A stretch of DNA of 64,000 nucleotides. It comes from Enoplolaimus lenunculus (taxonomy: Eukaryota > Nematoda > Enoplea > Enoplida > Thoracostomopsidae). How positions within the stretch are numbered: the stretch's first letter is position 1; every line of letters starts with the position of its first letter. Shown here piece after piece: positions 1 to 14,000 of this stretch. The stretch covers positions 248,001 to 312,000 of the forward strand of contig JASANG010000248.1 in the NCBI GenBank assembly GCA_030248215.1, given 5' to 3'. The notes under the pieces are model-generated. The model did not search any database and was not told where the DNA came from. It saw nothing but the letters and a program-made list of their open reading frames with translations. The position numbers were made by a program, and so were the translations under genes.

Positions 1-2086
1 CTACTTTCTCGCAACATTCCGTTAAATCAAAACCACCGTTTTATTGAATATATAATCGTAGCAACACATCATATAAAAGAAAATAGAAAAACCCCTCACG
101 CGATTACAATAAGTAGCATTCATTAGACTTTAAACTATACTTTTACGCTTAGGCGTACAAACAAGCTTAATCTAGAGCTACGGCCCTAAACGTAAAACAC
201 TTGACATAATGGTTCAGGCAAATGTAAACTGGGGCGGCACAGTATAATAAGCATATTACTAAACCTAATCCAAGCAAAAGTCTAAAGCTTAAACTTATCT
301 ATTGCAGTCCCACAGAAAAACGTTCCGCCCCTGATCTTTACATGGGTCATGGTTCCGAACAGAATATTGTCACGATGTCAAATACCATTGAGAAATGCGA
401 CAAATTTAAAATTATCAAATTTGGCACGGCAAAAATTCTAGGCGTCGCATGCGGCATAAATCTACAATAATTTACTAATTGAACAAACGCTTGGGGAAAG
501 AAACCAAATATGGCAAGTATTTTTTTTCATTATATGGAATCAACTAATCTGAGAACCCTAATATGGATTGCACTCAGCCTAATATGGACATAAGTTGTGT
601 AACATGGCCAATTAAATTTTAGCGTTTAACTTGCTCCAACCATATATCACAATTCAGTGATTTTACTGTTGGTAAGATAACAAGCAAATAGGCAATTAAC
701 CATGCGCAATATTTAATATTTTGAGCTCTATACTAGAACATTAGATATCAACTTTATGATCATATTGAAAAATCAAGCATATGTTCATATTAAGAACCTG
801 GTCATATTTGGACACTTTCCCCTACTGGAAACTATTGGACAAAATAGATAGCACTAAAACGGTGCCTGTATAACTTTTAAGACAGCTCTATTAATACAAA
901 AATGTAGCAAAACATTGGTATTTCTAGTAAATAACATCCTAGTGTCATACACCAAATCAAATATAAACAAATTACTTCAACTTCAAGGAATATATGAACC
1001 CACCAAAAACAGACAAGTTATAGTTTCGCCAGCAAAATGTGGAAGCTCTATGGCAATAAATTTAAGTGTGAGTACATATTAGGGCGGCACTATTACCATC
1101 CGCATATTCAAATTAGTGCGAAGGCAATAAACTACAAGCCAGCAAACAGGGGGTTGCTATACAACACTCACGGTACTGTAGCGTGCTGCGCTTCAGGACC
1201 AGCTTTAAACATAGACCGTTTGCTGTTTGGAGCTATCGAAACAAATCTAACTTTCTGAAAACCTCCTGAAAATTTCAATTAGAATTAAGAAAATTTACCT
1301 GCCCAAAAATTAGTCCACGGAAAGTTTTTACGTTTTCGGAAAATATGAAAACATTGCACTCGAAACTAATATCTTTGTAATTATTGCAAACCAAATAATT
1401 ATATCGCAAAATAACGACTCAATATTATGACAAGCAAATACAAGCACGATATCGCTATGGGATGAGTCAGACGTACACAAATCATAATTTCAATCGAAAT
1501 TTACCACAAATTTTTCGCGAAAATAACTCAACAGGCCGTCTTCGGCATAGTTCGTGTTCAGCTCAAAGACACGAGCTCAAAATTCCGGCCAAATAAACTG
1601 AACCAAGGGGCAAATTAAGAAACTATCATTCTTTTATGATTAACAGGAAAGGAGGCGGAACGGGTGAGGGCATCCGTTACCAGCGATCTCCCAAAGTCAA
1701 AAGTACCAATTTTAAACGTTTTTGTAAACACATCACTGTTCATTGCCAGCCAGAGATCGACCAGATATTAATTTCACCGGATACCGGAGCCGTAAATTTT
1801 GTACCGGATCATCGGGACTGGCAGTCGCTGGAAAACATCTAGTATTTCGACATGTAACTAGCAGTGGTTTATGATATTCGAAACCACAACCGCAAATATC
1901 CGGTATCCGGTTGTGGGTGTACACTGGATACCGCATGTTGATTTTTTGTCGGACATTAAACCGGAACTTAATATCAGGTCGATCCTTGTTGCCAGCTCAT
2001 ACCAAAATCCTGCAAACCCCTACAATGCAAACAGAAAACAATAATTATACTAAAAATGAGCAAACTATAATTCTTTCCATCACTGC
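1..2086. other. Intergenic, downstream of Nup98-Nup96
   Basis: No convincing gene. The short open frames here have no recognisable domain or splice context. The stretch holds a TTAGGC-family element (221-343) and, around 1755-1985, a patch of GGATACCGG-like simple motifs that recurs near 3966, 11300 and 47961 and is probably the remains of another CAGGG-type element. The rest is AT-rich sequence in which I see nothing. I did not find a clear polyadenylation signal for the neighbouring gene. Confidence 0.6.
221..343. mobile_element. Short TTAGGC-family TIR element
   Basis: Ends are inverted: ATGTAAACTGGGGCGG on the left and CCGCCCCTGATCTTTACAT on the right. The interior has the AAGCATATTACTAAACCTAA and AAGCTTAAACTT blocks shared with the copies at 50851, 52054, 57776 and 58592. 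It is one of the shortest copies, with few hexamers left. It is non-coding and non-autonomous. Assignment to hAT rests on the CAGGGGCGG-type terminus. Confidence 0.7.
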
Positions 2087-5000
2087 TTACAAATCGCTAG
2101 GAATAGTATACAAGTCTTTAGGCATAAAATACAAAAGTTCACTAAGTTGACGCTCCAATGCTTCTAATTCTTCCCGCGGTGAAACCAGACGTAATGCCAG
2201 CGCTGCTTGAGTGCACATTTCGGTTTTGGCAAGTCTAAAATAAATCATACAAAACTAATAAGTTAAAATTAAATAAAAACCTTCTGAGCGTTCTACAGGC
2301 AACAAACACAATCTAATTCAAGTCACACTCAAATATATGAGTTAAATACATGAGTTAGACCGGGTGTCAACATTTGAACATGCCTAATTACTCAACAGCC
2401 ACCAAAAGAATGTACGTGCTAAAATTTGGAAGCGGAACAGAAATACCGCAACAGAAATCAGGCAGAACACACTGTTGGTATACAGCAACTTGCCGCTTGT
2501 CAGCGTTATGCAAGCCAATATTACAAAGCCTAATATACACAGGATTTAGATAGTTTAGCTAAATACAATACTAAAGTTAGTAGCGTTTTACAAGTCCAAG
2601 ATGCCTAAATACTCAATGACACATTTACAAAGTACTTAAATTTTAACCCTTTCTCACATGAATATTTTCTATTTTCCCTGAGACCTACTTTTATACTAGG
2701 ATTCGAACTCCAGTGACTGGAGTGGGAGGCGTATACCATCACCACTGAGCTATAGGAGCTTCACGCTCGAGCCCGAGGGGGCTCTCACGTTTTGTGGTGA
2801 TTTAGTACTAGGTATACGTGTTGCAATTGTTAAACACGGTGCGATATATACTATTTAACGCATATACACAGCGCTCAGTTGCCTACAGGCAACTCAATGT
2901 GAGAAGGGGTTAAACTCCACCGAATACAGTGCAAAATGCATCAAAGTATCCAAACGTCAGCTGTCTGATCTTGCTAAGACAACTTACCGTTGCAAAACTG
3001 TCGAACATTTTAAACATTCAACTTTTTTCAAAAACAACCACGCCGCTGAATTTATCGATTGCTTAAGCTTTTCATCTTCATCGTCTCTCTGAAAAAAACA
3101 ATAATAATTATATAAAATAAACAAAAATTATTTCCCGACTTTTCCCAAGTCCCTGTTTACAATAATATTAACAACAGAAAATTCCAGATTTCCTAGCCGG
3201 CACACAAAATCCCAGTCCTATACTAACCATATTATAACTTACACTCAAAATGCAGGTAGTCAAACTGCACAAACTTTATCTAAACCTTAAAATTGCTATT
3301 TAAAATTTAAAATTCCAAAATCAAATTAACACAAAATTAAAGGACCCCGCGGCTTAAATACCCTGCTGAGTTCTCATTCGAACTTTAGAATAACTGTCCA
3401 CAAAATAATATCACCTGTAAGTGACCTACGTTAACAACAAACAGTTAGCCCCATAGAGCTCATCGCGAAGATATTGCTACGGAAGCGGTGGGACTCGAGC
3501 ACACGACGAACGGATTACCGGTCTGATGTTTTGGCACGGTGTCAAAACACACTAAACAAACATAATCTTACAAGATTGCTCAAAAATAGAAGCTTTACCT
3601 CACAAATATCAGTCAGTAATTTCAACAATTTAACATAGTAGCTATATAGCTGTGCACCAAACGACCATCCGGCAATTTTATTCGCGTGCCGTTCAAGTTT
3701 TCCAGTGAACGATTCAAGTTTGACGTTGTCTTCTGAAACAGCACCGTTTCAAATTAGGCAAAAAAATCAAAAATCTTCAATGTTAACTTAATTATGACAC
3801 ATTTATAATAATATTGTTATCCACTCACATACGCGTCACTTCGACAATGTTTACCCTTTAACTGTATTCATTGTTTGCACCTTTGTTTAGTTTAGCGCGA
3901 TTAAGCATACCAAAACTGAATATGAAATCGTTTATTCAAATTTGAACATTTAGTTATTACGTACCAGGGGCGACCGGATATCCGATTCCGATATAATATC
4001 TGACAAATAAGTTACATCCATATTCGGTTCCGACAAAAGTTTCACTATCCGGTTTCGGTATTTGGTGCAGAATTATTCGATGTGGCACTTTGGTTATTGG
4101 AGTCTTGGATTACACTTATACTTGGAAAGATAACTTTATACAACAACCTGGACATATAAGTATCTGATTAAATTTGCCACTTTAAACCCTAGAGCGCAAG
4201 GGGAATTTCGATTCCGATTCGAATTCCGATACAAAACGTGTTCCGATTCAGATTCCGATTGCCCAATCAATAGGAATCGGAATTTTGGCGCTTTAATTTT
4301 AGGCCTACTTTTGTGATATGTTGCGCGAAAATCCTGCATCATGTATCTATTAAATTGTTTGTGATGAGTTAACTTAAACAATAATTGATTGTAGTTTATC
4401 TTTATGGTGTAATAAAATGATTGCCAATTTTATTCATACGTCGTTTTTGAAAATTCTTGCCAGCCAACGTCAATAGACACCCTAAATCAATATTATACTA
4501 CTTGTTAATACATTATTTGTATAGTCACAAAATTTTTAGTTCTGATTCCAATTCCAGTATAAAGTTGCTTTTTTTGTTTCCGCTGTTAAACACTCACTAT
4601 CAATGACCAGTACAGGCGCAACGCGTTCCAAGAAAACCCGTTCAGCGTAGCTCGGAAACCCGGCTTCCAACGAAAATGCCGCTTCGTCATAATCGTTTCC
4701 CACAGCTTTCGCTCGAAGTGCCTAAAATTGAAATTGTCTTGCATTTTACTGGCGATTTACAACCCACGTTCCATTTACACAAAAACACAAAAAATGAGTG
4801 AAACTGCCCACTGGGAGAAAATGCGACTGTGGACTTAGCGACTGGGTGGATTAGGCTTATGCTTAGGCTTACGCTCAGGCTTATACTTAGACTTAGTGGG
4901 CACAATTTTAGTGTTAGTATAAAAGATTTCACGTCAAGTGCAGCCCAGTTGTAATTTGGCCGCATACTTCACTATTAACTACGATTCAACTGCAAACGAA

Positions 5001-8000
5001 CTAAATTTTGAAGAAAACAGACAGAAACCAGAATTTGAAATAATTTTCGTCGTTACAAATACAACCTGCGATCAGTGTAAACAATGCTAAATTTACAATT
5101 AAAAAACTACTTTTGAATAAGATTGCAAAAACAACAGCGAAACTTACTTTGGCTTCAAATAAAAATTTGCGATCGAGTTTGCAAACCGTTGTAATAACAT
5201 CTGCTTGCGTCTCGCCCAAAACGTCAATATTATACGACAATAACTGTTTCGCAATCCTTTCACGTCTGAAATAAACAATAAATTATTAATAACAAAACTT
5301 AATTAACTGTATGCGAAGTGTATGATTACCGCAACACGTCATTATTCAAATTCAGAAATACAAATTTTTTATACTAGCTAGGAAATTTCAACATAATGCT
5401 TTCAAAAAATTCTGTCCAATATTCAACAACACTAATAAGTGACTACACGCAAATCACGTATGCCCAAATGCACGTGTATGCAACTCTGGTGGTCCCAAGA
5501 TTTTTCGGTGGTAGGATCTTAATATGTTATTCAAGTTGGTAAAACTTAATTTTTTTAGCCAAAATTTCCGCAGTTTACACGAGATTTTGGGTGAGTTGGC
5601 CGACAGGACCCCATCGGACCGCCCATTCATAGACATATATTATTTTCTCAAGACAAATCGTACAACTTACATAACTATGTTATCAATGTGTAGTACAACA
5701 TAAATTGCCCATTCAATATGGCGTTGTGATGCCAACTGATACGCATACGAACAATGCAGTGAATTTTCGTTTTTCGATCGTCCAAAACCGAGTGATGTTA
5801 AAATGCAGTATAAATGCCACCTAAAAACAAACACCCATATATTAAAGTTGGACTAACGACAGGGTACAACAGCATACCAAAAATACCAGACCCAACTAAT
5901 ATGTACATGTTTTGGTACAAAGAATATTAAATCTTGCCAAATAGCGAGGTATATATTATTTGTTTGAACACTCCTACTGCTAAATGTTCTCTGTACCCGT
6001 ACAACCACTGCAAAACGAATAGTCGAAAACACGCACAAATAATAGCTTTTTAGTTGAGTCCTCTCAAAAAAGACCACCGTCAATTGGTTTAGTCCTCTCA
6101 AAAAAGACCACCGTCAATTGGATTAGCTTTTTTACCGGAAACCAAACTCTGACAAGACTCAAGATAGCAATCAAACACCCCTAAGCAAGTTTCAACCTTG
6201 TTTAACAAACGCCAATGCACCCTTGCCAAGCCAAACTTACATCACGTGAAAATCACGCGCGTCGAACGTGAACCGTTCTGGCAGCAAAAGCGAGGAAATA
6301 TTCGACTCATCACATGCGTACATTTTAATCAATTCGTAAGCTAAATCCGTATATCTTAATAGCTCTAAATTGATTTCTGCTTGACTCTTAACTGTCTGCC
6401 TGATAGCTGCTCCAAACTCCTTGTCGCTCAAATGATCAGGGAGTGGCATTGGATACAATGCGCTAGACTCAGTGCTGTCGTTGTGATTTTGCACCAGCTG
6501 AGCTGACGTGAAACCATTTTCGTACGTCTCAACAATATCACGAAGTGAATCATTACTGCTACAGCGGTACCTGAAAAAGCAAAATTTTAAAAGTTATAAA
6601 AATTCTAGCAATAAACCGAATCTTAAAGCTTCTCGGAACCTGTTCTGAATATCTGAATGCATTCCCTTAAACGACATAATATACTGCCAAAATGTACAAG
6701 CTAACCCCATTCCAGAAATGTATCCGACATATCAGTGTGTAAAAATATCGTCTACTTCAATAAAGTATCACACTCTCCCTAGGATTTACATCGTCAATTA
6801 TGGAACACCAATTACAAAATGGTGATATGCTTTGTATAACTTCATATCACACAGTTAAACCTCCACGAAATTTTAAACATTCTATAGAGCAACGATAGGC
6901 TAAACAGTTGGCTTGTTTGAGTGCCTAACGGTGAAAAACTTCTCAACGCCATACGAGCCCTGCTGTATACTTCTAACGTTACTGTTATCAACCATTGATC
7001 ATCCGTGATCCAAAGCGATTTTGCAAAAAGAACTTTGTCCACATCCAATAGCACTTAAAAATTTGGCGCCAAAAATTAAACCATAAAACAACTTACCATA
7101 AATGAAGTCCAAAAATTTGTTTCCAATTCAGATCATGGCACACGTTCACGAATTTACCAGCAGATGTTGTCCAACTGATTGCACCCGCGAGCAAAATATA
7201 AATTTTCAACAGCGGTTCGTTGATAAACTGATCTGCCTGAAATAAAAGTACATAAGATACTCTTAAAAGGCTTGATATGTCAGGCAATGTTTTAATTGTG
7301 ACCAAGAAGCGAAAGCGGCAGTACACGCACATCTCATAACAAACATTCTCTCGTTTGAATTCAATCTATGACTACCAAAAATTGAAACCAATTCCGTCAA
7401 CCAAATGTAACGGGGTTTACAAGCACAGGATATCGGTGTTACACATCGCTTGTGAAATTTAAAAGCAATGAAAGCGTTTGCAGTATAAACCAACATGCCT
7501 TAATTTCAGTCCACAACATCAGCTGCTTCATGCAAAGCGATTTCGATGCTGGCAACCGGTACTGTCCAATAAGAAGTGCAAGCCGTTTATGACCAGCTTT
7601 CATTGCGCACAACGCTGCACTTGAAATATTGTGGCACGTTAAATACAACCAACATTTCTTAATGCCGTCATTCTTACCATCTCGCTGAAAGCAAGGATAT
7701 AATAGCTATAATGCGCTGCGCTATATTTGCCACGGGCAGATATAAAACGTACTAGCTTTCATTTGTAGTACGCAGCGCCGCGTGACATCATGTGGAAGCG
7801 AACGTCGAAGTCGAGCGGCGGACAGCGCACGCGTCACAGAAACGTATGACGAGACCTACGAGTGCCACACGCACCTCACCTAACTGTTAAACCCCCCATC
7901 TGTTTGACAAGGCGCTGCGCCCTTAATCCAATATACTGACCTGCGAAGGGCAAATCACTTATATCTAGCATCAATAACAATCGAAGCATTTTTGAATTTT

Positions 8001-11000
8001 TTATCAATAAAAAACTTACAAATCGTTCATCAATTATTTAAAATTTAAAATTTACTTCGTTCCGCAAGGTTTTTAATTGATCTTCGACAGCATCCCGACA
8101 CACCGTTTCAAGCCATTTTGAAATCGCCAATTTTCGACTCAACTGGTCGGCATACGCTGGATATATTGTTGTTTTGTCTAAAATAACGCTCAGTAAAGTA
8201 TAGCGCAACCCTAAAGTTACAGAGCCCATACATTTTAGTCATTTTACATACCAAGTTTTGTATATGCAATGAGTATGCACTAAATCAATATATCTGTTTC
8301 AGAGCGCAAGTTATTCAGATTTCTATAATAATTTCCACGCTACATACGTATATAAAAATGTAAGCTGTGAACTGATATTAGCGTTGTTTGTTATGATACC
8401 TTACAGAACTGCAAATTTCTCGCACGATTGCAACATGTCAGAAACGATGTATAAATTACGATTCCGATCACGATTATCTGTAACCAGAAATGAAACGGGA
8501 TTTTAATCAAAATTCTATCCGGAATCGGAAACCAGCTGCGCACTGCCTTTTTGGTTCATTTGTCTCAAACCGCTGAAACAACAGGCATGCACGCAAGCTG
8601 GCCAATTGACACAAAATATATGTAAACTTACCGAATAAAATATAAAAATTCAAAATAACAATACTTAATACTCACTGTATTCTTGTAAATCTTTCGTATG
8701 AGGACACCATAACGCTGCAACCAGATCCAATAGCAAAAACATACTTCGCTGACCGTTATCTGAAACAGATTTCAGGGTATAGTACACGGCGCATTTTCTG
8801 GTTTCGCCAGGGTACGACCGGATACCAAAAAACACTTGAGCCCAATACTTCATTATCTCCGGAATTTCTTACAATTTATAGTTCGTACAATTTTTACAAT
8901 CAACAGCGTATCTTGAAATATTAATTTTCACATTCAACAGTTGATAATAATTGAGTTTTCCTATTAATATTCTGTAGTGGGAACACCGCATTTTCTGGCT
9001 GCGGGTCCATCGCAAAGGGATGACACAGATTTTAAACCTTAACACTAAATCTGAACTTCCGCAGGATCTTTAAGTTACGACTGTTAACCTCATCACTTTC
9101 AATGCAAAAAGACTAAAACATCTTTCATTAAAACGAGCCAGTTTCATGATGAGTTGCTTGACCACTAACTGCATTATAAACCTCACGAGAGAAATGAGCG
9201 AGAAGCAAAGAAATTTTTTTGATTAAATCACATTAAATTGTGCTAATTTTAGGCTGAAACGATTATCATATTTGGCCCCATATGTCTTCTTTTTGAATAG
9301 CTTAGCAGGCATAATTCATAAACATGAACAACGAAAAGTTGTGAGCGATGCGAATCGAGAAGCAAACAAGACGCACTTTTCGATATAGTACGCCATACGA
9401 TAACAGATAACAATACATATTCGGCAATGTACAATAAAGGAGACGGACGTCCACTTTTCCCAAAACCAAATATCTGACCGCATTCATCTAATAACCGCCA
9501 GGACCTACTACGCCACCTGCCGGTGAAAATATACCCCAATTTAAACACCTCGCCATACCGTGACAAATTTTTCGTAGTTCTTCAATCAATGGGAAGGGCG
9601 GTTTATGCAGCACAAATTTTGGAACACCTTTCATAACATCAGTGACGTCTGAATGTGCCAGTTGACAACGAAAGGTTTTATTGAGCGAATCCTGAAAAAT
9701 CAAGCAATAAATACATATTTTTAAAAGCATTAAACAGAAGCAAATATTTCCTAAAATATTTATAAATTTTAATCCCAATAACTTTTCTAACCAAGCATAT
9801 TACGTTTTCTTAGCCGCTGGTATTTCTAAAATTTATCACAATTTGAATTGAGTATCATTAAAAATCCACCACTAACTGGAGACAGGTGACTACTAATCCA
9901 ACAATAGTTTGCTCGCAATATCCAACCCTCTCCCAATAACGTTACGATAACTAACCTCGTGTATAGCCGAACAATAGTTGTGCTTTTCCATAACAATAGC
10001 TGTTGTCAATTTATTTGTCGTAGGCACTATATGTTTTGCAACACATCGAAAGCCTGAAAGCATAATGTCCTTATAGTATCAGGAGCGTAACATAATTCAT
10101 GAACTACAATAAATTGCCACAAATATGTACTTTTCTCTGCATCATTGTACCTAGTAACCTGAAATACCAAGAACGAAAAAATCAAAGTTTCATAATCCAG
10201 ACGCATTTTCAACCCAACTTTTGAACGCTTGATCTTGTTTTCTAAAAAAAACCCAACACAAAATTAATTTTGAACCAAAACTCTAAGCCGATTGGCAAAA
10301 TCACTCAGTCAACTTACATCTCCGATACAAATCCACTTTTAATCAAAAATACACTTCGACACATAGCTGTCTAAAATTCTATTCCAAAATTCTCTCCAAG
10401 CCTGGTGACTTACTTTCGTCTCCAATTGAAGTTGCATCAGCTCTTTCTTGACTATCCCGAGTGGAAATACTGCAAACAAGCGCCGAATTTTTCGCCCAGC
10501 CAACACGAAATCGCCTTCCATTTTGAACACCTGAATCTAAGAACACACGTCCAAACCCATCTGTTAGTAATGACTCTTTCCGTAGTGGTAGTTGTCCAAC
10601 CTGATATTTGGCAATTCGCGCAACAGTCGCTGGCACGTTAGTCGTTTTCTGGGTGACCAACTGTAGCTGTTGACTAACCGGATATTGTGTTGTCCGCTTA
10701 GCTCCCACACCGGTCGGTAGTATCCATCCAGGCAGTTCTAAGTCAGTCTTTTCATCTTCGTCGTTGCTGTACGCCAGCGCTTTTTGACTGCTAGACTTAT
10801 GACTTGCGGTAAAGGATACGTCTATATTTTTCGCCAAAACACTCAAATTGGTTTCTTCAATCCCGGTTTCCATCGGTTCTTTCGACGGCAAATTGGGCCG
10901 TAGTTTTTCTGGAACAAAATTAAGTATCAATTAGGTACTATAATTCCACAATGAATTTCACATTATAATAATGTTTGTAAAATTTTTATGTTGACTCGGG

Positions 11001-14000
11001 TAGCTAAGTAATTGCTCACCCATAAGTGCACTGCTTCGCGAAAATACATCTTCCACAACTGACTCGTCTGCATTGAAATCAACACGATACTTTAATTTGT
11101 TGGGCGGTACTGCATCTCCTGATTTTGAACAAACAACGAATGTTTCTTCATTGATATGTCGCTCTGTGACAAAAAATATTAATTACATCAAATTAAACTT
11201 AAATTTCCTTTCGCCCACATATGCAATAGGTCATAAAATAATCTGATCCCAGCATTCCTAAATGTTTATAGCAGTAATCGCAAGCTAGTAGTTATAGACA
11301 GGGAGCGACCGGATATCTCGATACGGTTATAAAACTACTGGATATCAAATATTTATGGTGGTAGTCCAGAATTTCATAACTGTTTTATAAGCGAGCACCT
11401 TTAATATGTTGGTGCGAGGGCACTTACGGACAATTCGAGAAATTAGTGTATTGAAACGCTGAAGTAAAAATAAAAACTCACGCTAAGAATTAATTCTAAA
11501 TTAGTAAATATATAATTTACATGGCTCAAATACTTCAAAGACTGTACATGTTTAGATGCTATAACCGATTAATATTCGGTTGCGGTAAAAATATTCGATC
11601 ACAGCATGCGGGTATAAAGAAAATACCAGATATTTACGGCAGCGGTTCCAAATTTTATAAAGCTGTTTTTCAACCAATCATTTGTAATATTTGCTGGGGT
11701 CGAATTTTTGAGAAAGTCCTGTTCAAGTTTTGATGCACTGAAGTAAAAATGAAAAATTCAAGCTAACAATTAGTTCCAATTCAATGAACATATATATATA
11801 TATATATATAATATGCTTTGCGAGACTAAAATATTTCATACTCCACAAATTTAGACGTTATACCCGGATGATACCCGGTTCCGGTAAAAAGTTAACTACC
11901 CGGCTCTGGTCCCGGTAAATATCCTTTCGTACCCGTGGTTATAGGTTGGCAGAAAAGATTACATCTACTTTACAAAGACGGGCCCTTAACTCAACTTTTC
12001 TAATCGCTCAAAAAGGGAACTTTCAAGTACTTTTATGCCGCAGAAAAATGACGAAAACAAAACTAACCGTTGTGATCGAAAAAACTTCGTTTCATAATAT
12101 CCATTTTGATGCGTTTGTCATGCATAAGTGATGGCAACATTTCTGCATCTACAAAATCATCATCATCATGTTTATGAGCACAAATTGGATTCAAACTCAA
12201 CACAGCAACGTTTTGAGCAAGATCACATGCCAAAAATACCGCATCCAGATACTGATGTAGCCCGTAAAACATTCGAATAACACAACCTGTTGTTTTATTA
12301 GAGACAATTTCAAAAGCGACAACCATTCTCTTTTTCAATATTTTAAAAAATTTCGGAGAACATCCGCATTAACCATATTATTTTCATCGCATAACAGTTT
12401 GTTTAGAATTAAAACTTAATGATTGACAATAATTTAGCTACAGTTGCCGGAACAGGAACTAACGGAAAATGAATTCAAAATTACTGATCACTAGTTTATA
12501 ACTGGACAACAAACGATGCTTCAGCTCATATACTGCGTTACGATAACAAAATCTATCCATATTTTTTAACAATATATACTGTGCCAAAACGCTTCCTTAA
12601 GTTTAAGAATTTGGGTGGCATCATACTTGTCGTGCGGCGCCGTCCGTCGTCATGCAGTATCGTACGTAAGTATTAATTCACATACGATACAGCAAGGTAA
12701 GGGACGGCGCCGCACGACAAACGTGCGGTGACGGACAGCGCCGCACGACAAACGTACGATGACGAACGGCGCCGCACGACAAACGTACGATGACGGACGG
12801 CGCCGCACGACAAACGTACGGTGACGCAAGGCGCCGACGTCATCACAAGTATAGCGTTACCCTTAATCCAATGTTAAATTTTAGCAATTTTAGCTGTTCT
12901 AATTTTACAGTGAACAAAACCACAAAAAATGTATACGTTGATAGTTTAAAATACTACAAGACAAATCAGAGTTTCACAGTAAATCAGAATGAAACCTGAT
13001 TACTTTTAAAACAAGCGCCACATATACATGTTCAGTGCACACTTCAAACGCTACTTTACCTGCCATTTCGTCCATCATTCGTTTCGGCGAGTACCCACCT
13101 AGCCGGGTACCGCCTATAGAGACATCCCCCGCAGCCGCTAGCGGACTTCGTTGCTCAACCCGCATTGAACTATCAGCCATATCATTACTGGCCACAATCT
13201 TCCCACCCCGTTTAGCCACAGGTAGAAATGTCTCAAAATCACCCGGTAAGTCCAGCGGGGGAGTAGGAGACCGTTCAAAACTGCGTTGTTCAGTCGAGAC
13301 CACGTGGCCAACTAAAAGCTCTTTGCCTATCGTTACACGGCGACGCGAATCTGATGCTGTTTTGGATCCAAAATCAACAACCGCATCATTGGTTAATGCT
13401 GCACTGAACGTTTTGCTTGTTAACTAGAAACAATTAACCAATCTTTTGTTATATTATTTACCACAAATCAATCAATCAGTTCAAACGTTAAAATGATCAT
13501 ATCAAAAACTAAAATGTATTGGTTTGATATGGAGTTGTATTTTATAACCCGGACACATTTTTCTTAGCAGGTATAAATTCAATTTGGGCCCTAAAATGCA
13601 ACACCAGATTTTTCTCTAAATATAGTCTTAACAAACTTCAATCCCAACACAAAACAAAACCTACAAAATCCTCTCATAAAATTTTCGAAATCAAGAAAAG
13701 TTTAAACTTATCTGCCATTGCTCGCTCAGATGTCAATACCTCTGATTCAACTATATCATACACCAATTCTTATTACCTAATATAAAAATTAGCTATCTAT
13801 CTTGTTATTAGCTAAATAATTAATACTTTAAAGTGTAAACATACCTGCGGACTTTGCCGTTGAATTTGATGCTGAAATTTTTCTTGCGGCTGAGCAGCAA
13901 CTGCTATTTCATCTGTAGACGCAGGTATGTCGTCACACTCGTCCTCCAAGCCATACTTTGTGAAATGAGGAACCTAAACCAAACAAGAGTACGGACCGTA

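Larger units (their letters stand above)
2235..12067. other. Introns of the Nup96 half: repeat content
   Basis: Longer introns hold scattered relics. 3966-4080 has GGATATCCG and TTCGGTTC motifs, and 4185-4300 has GATTCCGATTCC simple motifs of the GGAATC family. 4849-4898 is a degenerate TTAGGC tract. 6045-6120 is a direct duplication of about 36 bp. About 7690-7920 is GC-rich and resembles the family at 12612. 11297-11945 has CAGGGAGCGACCGG at one end and GGTAAATATCC-type motifs at the other. Introns at 3089-3598, 5266-5670, 8178-8675 and 8760-9516 show nothing I can name. Confidence 0.5.
2087..13423 (-). other. Nup98-96: Nup96 part, exons 22-40
   Basis: Exon 22 and exon 23 ([18 protein letters not shown]) form the disordered lead-in. 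Exon 25 has [25 protein letters not shown] (in pieces: GRRFRVGW), the Sec13-binding strand of Nup96. From exon 30 the helical ACE1/Nup96 domain is clear: [107 protein letters not shown] and, last, [20 protein letters not shown] ending PSDL-stop. All align in order with human Nup96, and the C-terminus looks complete. Splicing between 10366 and 9956 was chosen to keep frame (a 23-nt exon at 10219-10241) and is tentative. Confidence 0.88.

Noticed and set aside
2695-2760. Functional tRNA gene
   Set aside because: A and B boxes are present but the acceptor and anticodon stems do not pair, and it sits inside a two-copy mobile element.
10027-10212. Extra Nup96 exon ([16 protein letters not shown]...)
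   Set aside because: Needs phase 0 entry while the preceding exon ends in phase 2, and it runs into a stop. Leaving it out gives a length and alignment closer to known Nup96.
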